Source: Thermoplasmata archaeon (GTDB lineage: Archaea > Thermoplasmatota > Thermoplasmata > B31-G17). From it: a stretch of 13,229 nt of DNA. Positions 6,348-12,990 of the stretch are shown piece by piece. The translations under genes were made by a program, and so were the position numbers. Location: NCBI GenBank assembly GCA_003649915.1, contig QMTG01000016.1, positions 1-13,229 on the forward strand, read 5' to 3'. The first letter of the stretch is position 1. Each line of letters starts with the position of its first letter. The notes under the pieces were generated by a model. It worked only from the letters and a program-made list of their open reading frames with translations. It searched no databases and had not been told where the DNA came from.

Positions 6348-7556
6348 TTATTGAATTATGCGATTCTCGCCTATTGTGCCAAATACATGGGAGCCAGGAC
6401 CTATCACGGTATTTGATCCTATTATCGTGCCCGGATATATGCAAGCGTTAATACCAGTCTTCACATTATGTCCTATTATTGCACCCAACTTCCTCCTTCC
6501 AGTATTGACATCTTTTCCTTTCACACTGCACACTATGTTTTTATTGTCTAGGCGCAGGTTCGCAATCTTTGTTCCAGAGCCTAGGTTGCAATCCTCGCCT
6601 ATAATACTATCACCCACGTAATTGTGATGCGGGATTTTGCTCCCAGTCATTACTATGGAATTCTTAACTTCCACAGCGTTGCCCACCTTTGTTCTTTCGT
6701 ATAGTGCCGTGCAGGGTCGAATGTAGCAGTTTGGTCCCACTTCGGAGCCGCTCTTTATTATTACTGGACCCTCAATATACGCTCCACTCTTTATCACAGC
6801 ACCTTCCTCCAGAACAACAGGCCCCTTTACTGTGGCGCCTTTTTCCACTACTCCCTCAACTTTTCCTTCAATATTCCTCATATAATATTCGTTAGCCTTT
6901 AGGATGTCCCAAGGATACCCTATTTCCATCCAGAATGACAATTTTACCGCATTTAGGGCTGATGTTTGAGCCAGCCTATTCAAAACATCTGTTATTTCAT
7001 ACTCGCCCCTTTGCGATGGTTTTATGTCCCTTATTAAATCAAAAACATCCCTTTTCATCCTGTAAATTCCCGCATTTATTGTACCAGTTCCAAATCTTTC
7101 AGGCTTTTCCACAATACCCGCAACATTATTGTCCTTCAGCAAAACCTCTCCGTACTTTGAAACATCAGGAACTGTGCAGACACCCATGGCATACTCTTTG
7201 CCTCCAGCAATCTTTTTTGCATCTTCTGAAGAGAATAAAATATCTCCATTCACACATAAAAAATCCCCATCAACGACGTGCTCAGCACATGCTATAGCAT
7301 GTGCAGTACCCAACTGCTCCTCTTGTGTTATAAACCGTATCTTTGCTCCAAAATTTTGTTTCTCAACATGCTTCACAAGTTTATCTTTGCCCCAGCCCAC
7401 AACGATTGTTATTCGCTTAACTCCTGCAGAAATCAGTGCATAAACTTGGTAATCGATGAGATATTTACCCGCTATCGGAAGCATGGACTTGGGTCTATCG
7501 CTTGTTAGCGGAAACAGTCTTGTGCCCTTTCCTGCTGCTAGAATCACCGCGTCCAT
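6348..7556 (-). CDS. glmU: Bifunctional sugar-1-phosphate nucleotidylyltransferase/acetyltransferase (archaeal GlmU-like)
   Basis: Predicted to acetylate glucosamine-1-phosphate and transfer UMP to give UDP-GlcNAc. The product has 402 residues from ATG 7556. The N-terminal nucleotidyltransferase domain shows the signature LAAGKGTRLFPLTSDRPKS (6-24) with Lys23, then CVNGDILF and INAGIYRM. From about residue 225 a left-handed beta-helix of hexapeptide repeats runs to the end (VEKGATVKGPVVLEEGAV and on to TGINACIYPGTIIG). This matches the archaeal ST0452/MJ1101 architecture, whose acetyltransferase half differs from bacterial GlmU. The start at 7556 rather than the upstream in-frame ATG 7574 is supported by GGAGGA seven bases away (7563-7568) and by the signature position. 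The start lies inside the 3' end of glmM (13-bp overlap). A glucose-1-phosphate thymidylyl/uridylyltransferase is the alternative, but the adjacent glmM makes GlmU the best call. Confidence 0.88.
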   Translation of the reverse strand: MDAVILAAGKGTRLFPLTSDRPKSMLPIAGKYLIDYQVYALISAGVKRITIVVGWGKDKLVKHVEKQNFGAKIRFITQEEQLGTAHAIACAEHVVDGDFLCVNGDILFSSEDAKKIAGGKEYAMGVCTVPDVSKYGEVLLKDNNVAGIVEKPERFGTGTINAGIYRMKRDVFDLIRDIKPSQRGEYEITDVLNRLAQTSALNAVKLSFWMEIGYPWDILKANEYYMRNIEGKVEGVVEKGATVKGPVVLEEGAVIKSGAYIEGPVIIKSGSEVGPNCYIRPCTALYERTKVGNAVEVKNSIVMTGSKIPHHNYVGDSIIGEDCNLGSGTKIANLRLDNKNIVCSVKGKDVNTGRRKLGAIIGHNVKTGINACIYPGTIIGSNTVIGPGSHVFGTIGENRIIQ

Positions 7557-8869
7557 TGCAAATCCTCCATGCACTTTTTGATTGCATTATCGAGGACAAC
7601 CTCGATATTTTTCACATCTTCAGCACTCAAAGCCTCTATTGTGATTCTAACTTTTGGCTCTGTGCCCGAAGGTCTGACCAAAAACCATCCATTCTCCATG
7701 TCTACCCTTACACCGTCCACGTTTGTGATCTCACCCTCAAATTTCCCTGATTCCTCAATAAATCTATGCATAAATTTGATTTTAGCCTCATTTGTGTCAA
7801 ACGATATGTTTTTTCTCACAGTATGATATTTGGGAAGATTTGAAAACTCCTCAATTATTCCATGCTCTGTAGCGAGATTTGCAAAGAGCGCAGCCATGTA
7901 AATGCCATCCGGGCAGTACGAAAAATTGGAGAATATGTAAGTGCCTGACGGCTCTCCGCCAAACTCTGCATTGTGTTTTTTCATCTCTTCGGCAACAAAA
8001 ACATCCCCCACTCTTGTCCTCACAACCTCAGCCTGCGGATTGAAATCCTCAATAACCCTCGAAGCATTGACTGGAACCACGATTCTACGCACATTCATGG
8101 TATGCGCCAACACCGCTATGACGCGATCGCTCTCCAGAACCTCTCCTTTCCCCGTTATGAACACCACCCTATCCCCATCCCCATCATGAGCTATCCCAAG
8201 GTCTGCGTTCTTTTCTCTCACAAGGGATATTGCGTCTTTTATTGCATCAGCCCTCGGCTCGCTCACCCTTCCAGGAAAGAAACCGTCCAATTGCGAATTC
8301 AGGGCTATAACCTTAGCGCCGAGGGCGCGTATGAGATATGGAGTTATTACTGATGTTGCACCACAACCGCAATCAACCACCACACACCCATTTACTTCCC
8401 CAACCCGCTCCATAATGGCACCCATGTGCTCTTGTACGGCGTTCGGGTATTGATATAAAGAGCCTACACTGTTCCATGGGGCATATGGAATGTTTTCATC
8501 GAGTATTTTCTTTTCCAATTCCAATGACTGAGATCTTGTGTAGGCCATGCCATCTCTGTTCCACAGTTTTACTCCGTTATACTCAGGGGGGTTATGGGAT
8601 GCTGTTACCATTACACCAGCATCAAAATGCCTTGTGACATAGGCTAGCGTTGGTGTTGGAACAACCCCAGCAAGATGTGCATTTCCTCCAACAGCAGTTA
8701 TCCCTGAGATTATTGATGATTGAAGCATTGGCGATGAAGTTCTTGTGTCCATGCCAACAACCACTTCCTTGCATTCATAACCTAGTGCCATACCTATTCG
8801 AAGCCCTAACTCGGGATTTATTTCCTTACCAACCACGCCGCGTATGCCTGATGAGCCAAACAGTCTCAT
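7544..8869 (-). CDS. glmM: Phosphoglucosamine mutase
   Basis: Interconverts glucosamine-6-phosphate and glucosamine-1-phosphate, the step feeding GlmU. It has 441 residues, the normal length of an alpha-D-phosphohexomutase. The four family signatures are present. They are the opening FGSSGIRG, the catalytic serine loop TASHNPPEYNG (89-99, phosphoserine Ser91), the metal loop DGDGDR (229-234), the sugar loop GGEPSGT (304-310) and the phosphate-binding RPSGTEPKVRI (399-409). Some archaeal members also act on glucose or mannose phosphates, so specificity is inferred from the neighbouring glmU. It is the first gene of a three-gene operon. A TATA-like box at 8898-8906 lies about 30 bp upstream and no Shine-Dalgarno motif is visible, suggesting a leaderless or very short-leader transcript that begins just after the preceding gene. 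Confidence 0.92.
   Translation of the reverse strand: MRLFGSSGIRGVVGKEINPELGLRIGMALGYECKEVVVGMDTRTSSPMLQSSIISGITAVGGNAHLAGVVPTPTLAYVTRHFDAGVMVTASHNPPEYNGVKLWNRDGMAYTRSQSLELEKKILDENIPYAPWNSVGSLYQYPNAVQEHMGAIMERVGEVNGCVVVDCGCGATSVITPYLIRALGAKVIALNSQLDGFFPGRVSEPRADAIKDAISLVREKNADLGIAHDGDGDRVVFITGKGEVLESDRVIAVLAHTMNVRRIVVPVNASRVIEDFNPQAEVVRTRVGDVFVAEEMKKHNAEFGGEPSGTYIFSNFSYCPDGIYMAALFANLATEHGIIEEFSNLPKYHTVRKNISFDTNEAKIKFMHRFIEESGKFEGEITNVDGVRVDMENGWFLVRPSGTEPKVRITIEALSAEDVKNIEVVLDNAIKKCMEDLQWTR
7563..7568 (-). promoter_or_regulatory. Shine-Dalgarno for glmU inside glmM
   Basis: On the minus strand GGAGGA is followed by TTTGCA and ATG 7556. It decides the glmU start against the ATG at 7574, which lies upstream of this motif. 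It lies within the last codons of glmM, implying coupled translation. Confidence 0.7.
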
Positions 8870-8897
8870 AGTACTCGTTGGGAGTATTTGTCAGGCA

Positions 8898-8906
8898 CTA
8901 TAAAAT
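8898..8906 (-). promoter_or_regulatory. TATA box of the glmM-glmU-glycosyltransferase operon
   Basis: Read on the minus strand, AGTATTTTATAGTGCC contains ATTTTATAG centred about 33 bp before the glmM ATG (8869). This fits transcription starting within a few bases of the start codon. It lies between the stop of the MIP18-like gene (8909-8911) and glmM, so the sugar operon can be expressed separately from the translation genes upstream. Confidence 0.55.
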
Positions 8907-8908
8907 AC

Positions 8909-9208
8909 TTAGCCCATGCCAAACATCTTTTTTGCCTTATCACTCATCATTTCGGGCGACCAAGGAGGGTCGAAAACAATCTCAACATCTACCTCCTTTA
9001 CTCCCTCTATGCTTTTAACAGCCCTTTCAACATCCTTTGCTATCAAAGCCCTTAGCGGGCATGTTGGCACGGTCACGGTCATCTTAATAGATACTCTATC
9101 ATCCTCCACCTTAACATCGTATATGAATCCTAGGTCCACAACGCTCAACCCTAACTCGGGGTCGTAAACTTTTTCCAGCACACTCATCACGTCATCCTTT
9201 GTTACCAT
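8909..9208 (-). CDS. MIP18/DUF59 family protein (SufT/PaaD-like, Fe-S cluster assembly)
   Basis: A 99-residue protein of the family including SufT and eukaryotic CIAO2/MIP18, linked to maturation of iron-sulfur proteins. It contains the family opening DDVMSVLEKVYDPELGLSVVDLGFIYDV, with DPELG and the VDLG strand, and the central TVPTCPLRALI with the conserved Thr-x-x-Cys-Pro-type loop. A second strand region follows (VEIVFDPPWSPEMMSD), with the PPWSPE tail typical of stand-alone members. I start at ATG 9208, where homology begins. An upstream in-frame ATG at 9277 would add 23 lysine-rich residues of no family likeness that cover a possible promoter. It follows the aEF-1beta gene by 72 bp and may be co-transcribed or have its own weak promoter. 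The window also holds at least one [4Fe-4S] enzyme (the methylthiotransferase). Confidence 0.88.
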   Translation of the reverse strand: MVTKDDVMSVLEKVYDPELGLSVVDLGFIYDVKVEDDRVSIKMTVTVPTCPLRALIAKDVERAVKSIEGVKEVDVEIVFDPPWSPEMMSDKAKKMFGMG

Positions 9209-9237
9209 ATGCACCGCCACCCTTTGTACATTCAAGG

Positions 9238-9250
9238 GCTTTTTATGCTT
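9238..9250 (-). promoter_or_regulatory. Possible TATA box for the MIP18-like gene
   Basis: Minus-strand AAAAAGCATAAAAAGCCC in the gap between aEF-1beta and the DUF59 gene contains CATAAAAAG about 35 bp upstream of ATG 9208. The match is imperfect and co-transcription from the upstream promoter is equally possible. If real, it supports ATG 9208 over 9277. Confidence 0.3.
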
Positions 9251-9280
9251 TTTGGCGAAAAGTGTTCCCCAGTGCATACC

Positions 9281-9547
9281 TCAAATGAGTGTTACGGAAA
9301 CAGCCTCTGCACTTTCCACATCATCTATATTCCTGAGCGCTTTTTCAATCCTGTCAACTATTCCACCCTCGTCGTTGACAATGAGATGCACGTGTAACGC
9401 CCTTAAGCCAAAGGCTATTGGTTTTTCCTCCATCCTTTGAGGCTTCGCTATCTCGGCGAGCGCGCTTTCAACCCTTGCCCTGAGTTTTGTCATATCAATC
9501 TCAACACCCTTTGGCATAACAACAAACTCAACAGCAACCTTTCCCAT
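9281..9547 (-). CDS. Translation elongation factor aEF-1beta
   Basis: Nucleotide exchange factor for aEF-1alpha; it promotes GDP release so the factor can reload with GTP and aminoacyl-tRNA. It has 88 residues, the standard archaeal length, equivalent to the C-terminal exchange domain of eukaryotic eEF1B. Family features are MGKVAVEFVVMPKG at the start, the conserved KPIAFGLRALHVHLIVNDEGG in the middle (where eukaryotic homologues also have a PIAFGL-type segment) and a final VESAEAVSVTLI strand. I use ATG 9547 because family alignments begin MGKV. A GTG at 9556 is in frame and overlaps the upstream zinc-ribbon stop as GTGA, so translation may start there and add three residues. Its pairing with the zinc-ribbon gene upstream is a conserved archaeal arrangement. 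Confidence 0.93.
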   Translation of the reverse strand: MGKVAVEFVVMPKGVEIDMTKLRARVESALAEIAKPQRMEEKPIAFGLRALHVHLIVNDEGGIVDRIEKALRNIDDVESAEAVSVTLI

Positions 9548-9552
9548 ACAGA

Positions 9553-9720
9553 TCACGGCCCCTCAAAACCGCATTTTTTGCATACATAAGGAATACCCTG
9601 ATCCCTGCATCGCTTGCACCTGCCAATTAGTTCCTCGCCACAGTTCGGGCACGGAAACACCACAGAGCCTTCCTCCACCAGCCGCACACCGCAAGATATA
9701 CACCACTCAACAGCCTTCAT
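9553..9720 (-). CDS. Zinc-ribbon RNA-binding-like protein (COG2888 type), linked to aEF-1beta
   Basis: A 55-residue protein made almost entirely of cysteine pairs: WCISCG (Cys7, Cys10), PCPNCG (Cys24, Cys27), RCKRC (Cys35, Cys38) and VCKKCG (Cys47, Cys50). These can form two zinc ribbons. This matches the small archaeal zinc-ribbon family predicted to bind RNA and act in translation, typically encoded directly before aEF-1beta, as here. No activity can be read from the sequence itself. The start is ATG 9720, followed by KAVEWC. The stop TGA at 9553-9555 overlaps a GTG of the next frame. A TATA element lies 21 bp upstream and no Shine-Dalgarno motif is obvious, so the mRNA is probably nearly leaderless. 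It is shared divergently with the 494-residue gene on the other strand. Confidence 0.88.
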   Translation of the reverse strand: MKAVEWCISCGVRLVEEGSVVFPCPNCGEELIGRCKRCRDQGIPYVCKKCGFEGP

Positions 9721-9741
9721 CACGACCCATGTAAAACAAAA

Positions 9742-9753
9742 CCTTTTATATAC
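9742..9753. promoter_or_regulatory. Shared TATA element between divergent zinc-ribbon and Cys-rich protein genes
   Basis: Minus-strand GTATATAAAAGG, identical to the element at 1121-1132. It lies 21 bp before the minus-strand ATG at 9720 and 23 bp before the plus-strand ATG at 9777. Both spacings predict transcription starting at or within a few bases of the start codon. No second TATA candidate is visible between the two genes, so one element seems to drive both directions. Confidence 0.6.
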
Positions 9754-9776
9754 TTTTTTGGCAGTTGTTGAACCCG

Positions 9777-11261
9777 ATGAGAAAGATCGTGATGAAAGGC
9801 ACAGTGCGCTCTAAGAAAATAGAAGATGACATTCTCTCCACAGCATCGAAAATTTTGGAAAGGCCTGAGATTATAATTCCAAAATGCTTGGGAGAATGTA
9901 AAAAATGCCCGTTTACTCGAATTAAGACGAGGATTGAAAGAATTGCAGATATCAGCAATGAAAGAAAAATTCAATCTTGGGCAAAAAAGGGCGATATGCT
10001 TGTTCGGGGGTTTGCAGTGCTTTCAATACTCAATATGCAGGGGAGGATTCCCATCCTTGCTAGGGCAAGATATGCCGATGGCGATGCGCATTATGCTGTT
10101 AGGGGTAAGGTTGATAAGGACGTTCTTGTTGGTCTTCAGAACTTTGACAACGAAATCTGGCGGTTGTACGCGTACAAAAAGTTTGCTAAAAAGAACAAAC
10201 TTTGGATTGCTTCAACAAAAAACGGCATTTTTTGTATGGGGAGGAATTTTAACATAAACGCGGACATCATTGCAGACATATTATCAAGAAGCAAGTATGG
10301 ATTTGTTATGAAGGATGGGGGGTTCAGATGCGGAAGGGGAGATATCGGCATTGTAATTTCTCTGGGTAAGCACAGAATTTTTTTGTCGTCGAAGTGCTGT
10401 AGAGATGATACGAACATATACGGTGTTATAGTGCAGAGAATCACAGGCCCTGATGTGGAGGGCGTTATTGATGTATCCGTGAGGTGCGTAGAGTGCGCAG
10501 TGCATTGCGATTCATGCGTCTTGGGCAACATTAATGTGGGAATAATTTCCGAATACAGGGCTAGGAGAATATCGGACAGGGAATTTGTCAAAAGAGCATG
10601 TGACGGTATGATTTTTGGGGATGTAATAGTTCACGGAAGAAAATGTTATGGCAAGGACATTGATGCCTTCCTTAACGATTTTTGTTCCTCAGAATTTGAA
10701 AGGGTTGCTATTAGAACAATATACTCTGGCGAGAAACAACTCATTATTCCTGCAAACTCTGACGCTAACAGTATCATAAAACGGTACTGGGATAAGTATG
10801 GAAGAGATATACTCAAGGCTATGGGTTTTGATAGACACGTGGACATTGATGTGAAAAAAGTTGCAAATGTGTGGGATGCCGTGCTTGAAAAGATAGAGAC
10901 TTTGAACTCTCTTCCTCCCGAGTTTCCAGGCGTCAAAGCACCGCATGCAAGGTTGGCGCATGAAATTGTACTCGCATACAGGACAGAGGGAAAAAGCGGT
11001 GCCCTGAGGCGTATTTTTGGCGTTCACGGAGAAGATATCAAAACCTCAGCGCTGCTGTGCGGCTTTTTATTTGCACTTGGTGAGGAAAAAAATGTGTGGA
11101 GATTTGATAATGAAAGTCAAAGAATGGGCAAAGTGCTATCATCGCGTATTAGGAGACTGCTCGACGCAGAAAAAGACGAGTACTTTTCCATTCTCGCCTA
11201 TGTTTTAAGAGACTTGGCCTTGGATGATGAAGCGGACATGCTTGAAAATTTTATGCCCTGA
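9777..11261 (+). CDS. Unrecognised conserved-style archaeal protein with cysteine clusters (494 aa)
   Basis: I do not recognise this family. The product has 494 residues from ATG 9777, with no signal peptide or membrane segment. The N-terminus is basic (MRKIVMKGTVRSKK). The first cysteine cluster is CLGECKKCPF (Cys37, Cys41, Cys44), a CX3CX2C spacing. More cysteines occur at 153, 185, 207 and 208. A second cluster, CVECAVHCDSC, spans Cys237, Cys240, Cys244 and Cys247, and Cys290 and Cys303 follow. The first half is rich in beta-strand-like stretches such as KYGFVMKDGGFRCGRGDIG. The second half, from about residue 310, is more helical and includes FPGVKAPHARLAHEIV and a late ALLCGFLFALGEEKN segment. 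The clusters suggest bound zinc or an Fe-S cluster, but CX3CX2C alone does not prove a radical-SAM enzyme and no barrel signature follows. It is divergent from the zinc-ribbon/aEF-1beta operon. Leaderless start is inferred from the TATA spacing; TTG 9765 is an unlikely alternative. Confidence 0.8.
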   Translation: MRKIVMKGTVRSKKIEDDILSTASKILERPEIIIPKCLGECKKCPFTRIKTRIERIADISNERKIQSWAKKGDMLVRGFAVLSILNMQGRIPILARARYADGDAHYAVRGKVDKDVLVGLQNFDNEIWRLYAYKKFAKKNKLWIASTKNGIFCMGRNFNINADIIADILSRSKYGFVMKDGGFRCGRGDIGIVISLGKHRIFLSSKCCRDDTNIYGVIVQRITGPDVEGVIDVSVRCVECAVHCDSCVLGNINVGIISEYRARRISDREFVKRACDGMIFGDVIVHGRKCYGKDIDAFLNDFCSSEFERVAIRTIYSGEKQLIIPANSDANSIIKRYWDKYGRDILKAMGFDRHVDIDVKKVANVWDAVLEKIETLNSLPPEFPGVKAPHARLAHEIVLAYRTEGKSGALRRIFGVHGEDIKTSALLCGFLFALGEEKNVWRFDNESQRMGKVLSSRIRRLLDAEKDEYFSILAYVLRDLALDDEADMLENFMP

Positions 11262-11321
11262 TGTTAACGGCTAACTATTTTGATGCACATTGCGATGAGA
11301 GGTGGGCGATAGACTGATGAT

Positions 11322-11334
11322 AAAGTATATATTG
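11322..11334 (+). promoter_or_regulatory. TATA box for the V4R gene
   Basis: AAAGTATATATTG in the 111-bp gap after the 494-residue gene. Transcription would start about 25 bp downstream, leaving a leader of some 20-25 nt that contains the AAAGGTGG ribosome binding site at about 11369-11376. Confidence 0.5.
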
Positions 11335-11372
11335 TGGAGATGGCATTACATATTGAAAATACACATTGAAAG

Positions 11373-11939
11373 GTGGTGGTTGTGAGAATTGAACCATCAT
11401 ATGAGGAAGTGAAGCAAATATATCAGGAGTATATGACGACAATTAGGCTGGATTTTGAAAACGGTGCTCTTTTGTACAAGGACATACCCATAATTTTGTC
11501 TCGTGCCGCCCTGCTATACAATATATTCACCGAGATGTACAATTTGCTTGGAGAGTCCGTGATTGCCATCATGCACAGGATTGGCAAGCCGTACGGTGAG
11601 TCGTTTTACAAGATTGTTTCTGAGAGTTTTAAGATGGCGGGTATAGAGGGCAGCATTGAAAACCACTACAGGTACATTTGCGCGGAGACCGCGTCAATTG
11701 GGTGGGGGAGGATTGCGATAGAGGATGATGGCAATGCTGTGAAGATAATATGCAAAAGAGGATTTCCCGTTGGAAGGCTGTCAGTGGCGGAGGGAAAGGT
11801 GTCTACATACCCGATGGACGCATATTTTCTCGGATACTTTGAGGGCTATCTCTCACTACTCCACAGAAAGGACATGAAGGGAAGAGAAGTTGAGTGCGTT
11901 GGAAAGGGTGACGAGCGTTGCCTGATGGTCTTTGAGTGA
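11373..11939 (+). CDS. V4R domain protein (small-molecule-binding type)
   Basis: V4R (4-vinyl reductase) domains bind small hydrophobic ligands or act as sensors, alone or fused to regulators; this one stands alone in 188 residues. An N-terminal helical part (SYEEVKQIYQEY and a later LSRAALLYNIFTEMYNLLG) precedes a helix with GKPYGESFYKIV. The C-terminal signature TYPMDAYFLGYFEGYLSLL leads into VECVGKGDERCLMV, the V4R ending with paired cysteines Cys176 and Cys184. These are potential metal or ligand contacts. In many members the position before PMD is also a cysteine; here it is tyrosine. Three in-frame starts, GTG 11373, 11376 and 11382, lie close together. AAAGGTGG spacing would favour 11382, shortening the protein by three residues. 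It converges on the next gene with 7 bases between stops. The ligand and partner are unknown. Confidence 0.82.
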   Translation: MVVVRIEPSYEEVKQIYQEYMTTIRLDFENGALLYKDIPIILSRAALLYNIFTEMYNLLGESVIAIMHRIGKPYGESFYKIVSESFKMAGIEGSIENHYRYICAETASIGWGRIAIEDDGNAVKIICKRGFPVGRLSVAEGKVSTYPMDAYFLGYFEGYLSLLHRKDMKGREVECVGKGDERCLMVFE

Positions 11940-11946
11940 GCAATTT

Positions 11947-12990
11947 TCACCTTATATGAACATCAAGAACTATATGGCTTACACCAGGGGCGTATGATTT
12001 AACCCTTTTGATACGCACCACTTTGGCTATTTTTCCAGACTCCCTAGCAATTTTTTCCACAAGTTTCTTTGGATAATCTGGAATAAGTTCGTTTGGAAAG
12101 GCTTCATGGTAGTGTATTATGCCCTCACCCCTAAGTATTCGCAAAGCTTTCCCCAAATACCTGTATGTGTCATGAATATAACCCATTATCACCCTATCCG
12201 CTACGCCTTCCATAGCCATTACGCAGTCGATATTATATGCATTCACAACATCTTCCACACAATTCAGACTTATGTTTTGCACGAGGTAATTATAGGCTAC
12301 TGGGTTAATCTCGTAAGCAATGACTTTTTTTGCCCCAGAATGCACAGCCACAGGCAACGTAAAGTACCCTATGCCTGCAAACATATCAACCACAACTTCG
12401 CCCCCCATATCAATTTCCGCCATCCTAATCCTCTCATCAACATTCCCGCTTGAAAACATAATCTTCGCCACATCAATCTTGAACAGTATTCCATTTTCCT
12501 TGTGCACGGTCTCCGTATCCTTCCCATATAATATCCTGACCTTTTGCTCTCTGACCTTCCCCCTGATCTCCTCTATCTCTACCACAGTTTTTGCCCTGAG
12601 CACTTTTGCGTATGTGGAGGCTAATTCTCTCTCCCAAGGCTTGAGCGCATTGGGAACTTTTATTATAACAATATCACCTATCTTTTCCCAATAAGAAGGA
12701 GCATTTTTGCGCGCTTCTTCAGGCACGGACGCTAGGTTCTCAATTATTTTCTCATAGGGTATTTTTTGCCTAGGGCGTTCCGGAAGTTCCCTTTTAATAA
12801 TTGATGCACCAAAGCGGGAGAGAATTTCCTCCAACCCGTCAGTACTCAATACTGGGATTATTATCATATCACTATCGTCAACAATTTTTCTACCACCGTC
12901 CAGTATACCCCTAGAGTACAGTATCCTTCTAAGTTCCTCCGCACACTCACGCCTTACAGATACAGCAATTTCTTCCACCTTCTCACTCAT
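11947..12990 (-). CDS. Trm5/TYW2-family tRNA enzyme acting at position 37, probably Taw2 (wyosine pathway)
   Basis: An SAM-binding enzyme of the family that contains Trm5 (m1G37 methyltransferase) and TYW2/Taw2 (aminocarboxypropyl transfer to 4-demethylwyosine on tRNA-Phe). The product has 347 residues. The N-terminal part (about 1-70) resembles the D1 domain of Trm5. The middle holds VHKENGILFKIDVAKIMFS followed by SGNVDERIRM. Motif I is VVDMFAGIGYFTLPVA (200-215) and AYEINP with Glu227 binds the SAM ribose. At motif IV Trm5 enzymes usually carry an NPP/NLP-type triplet. Here it reads VIMGY (267-271) followed by GIIHYHE (290-296), which I associate with TYW2. I therefore lean to Taw2, but the Trm5-like N-terminal domain leaves m1G37 methyltransferase open. 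The start ATG 12990 (MSEKVEE) has no clear Shine-Dalgarno motif. Confidence 0.82.
   Translation of the reverse strand: MSEKVEEIAVSVRRECAEELRRILYSRGILDGGRKIVDDSDMIIIPVLSTDGLEEILSRFGASIIKRELPERPRQKIPYEKIIENLASVPEEARKNAPSYWEKIGDIVIIKVPNALKPWERELASTYAKVLRAKTVVEIEEIRGKVREQKVRILYGKDTETVHKENGILFKIDVAKIMFSSGNVDERIRMAEIDMGGEVVVDMFAGIGYFTLPVAVHSGAKKVIAYEINPVAYNYLVQNISLNCVEDVVNAYNIDCVMAMEGVADRVIMGYIHDTYRYLGKALRILRGEGIIHYHEAFPNELIPDYPKKLVEKIARESGKIAKVVRIKRVKSYAPGVSHIVLDVHIR

Noticed and set aside
9209..9277. N-terminal extension of the DUF59 protein from ATG 9277
   Set aside because: The 23 extra residues have no family similarity and overlap a possible promoter; homology begins at ATG 9208.
9877..9905. 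CX3CX2C motif in the 494-residue protein as a radical-SAM site
   Set aside because: No downstream GGE-like or barrel motifs are visible and the motif sits near the N-terminus with other cysteine clusters, so zinc or Fe-S binding of another kind is as likely.
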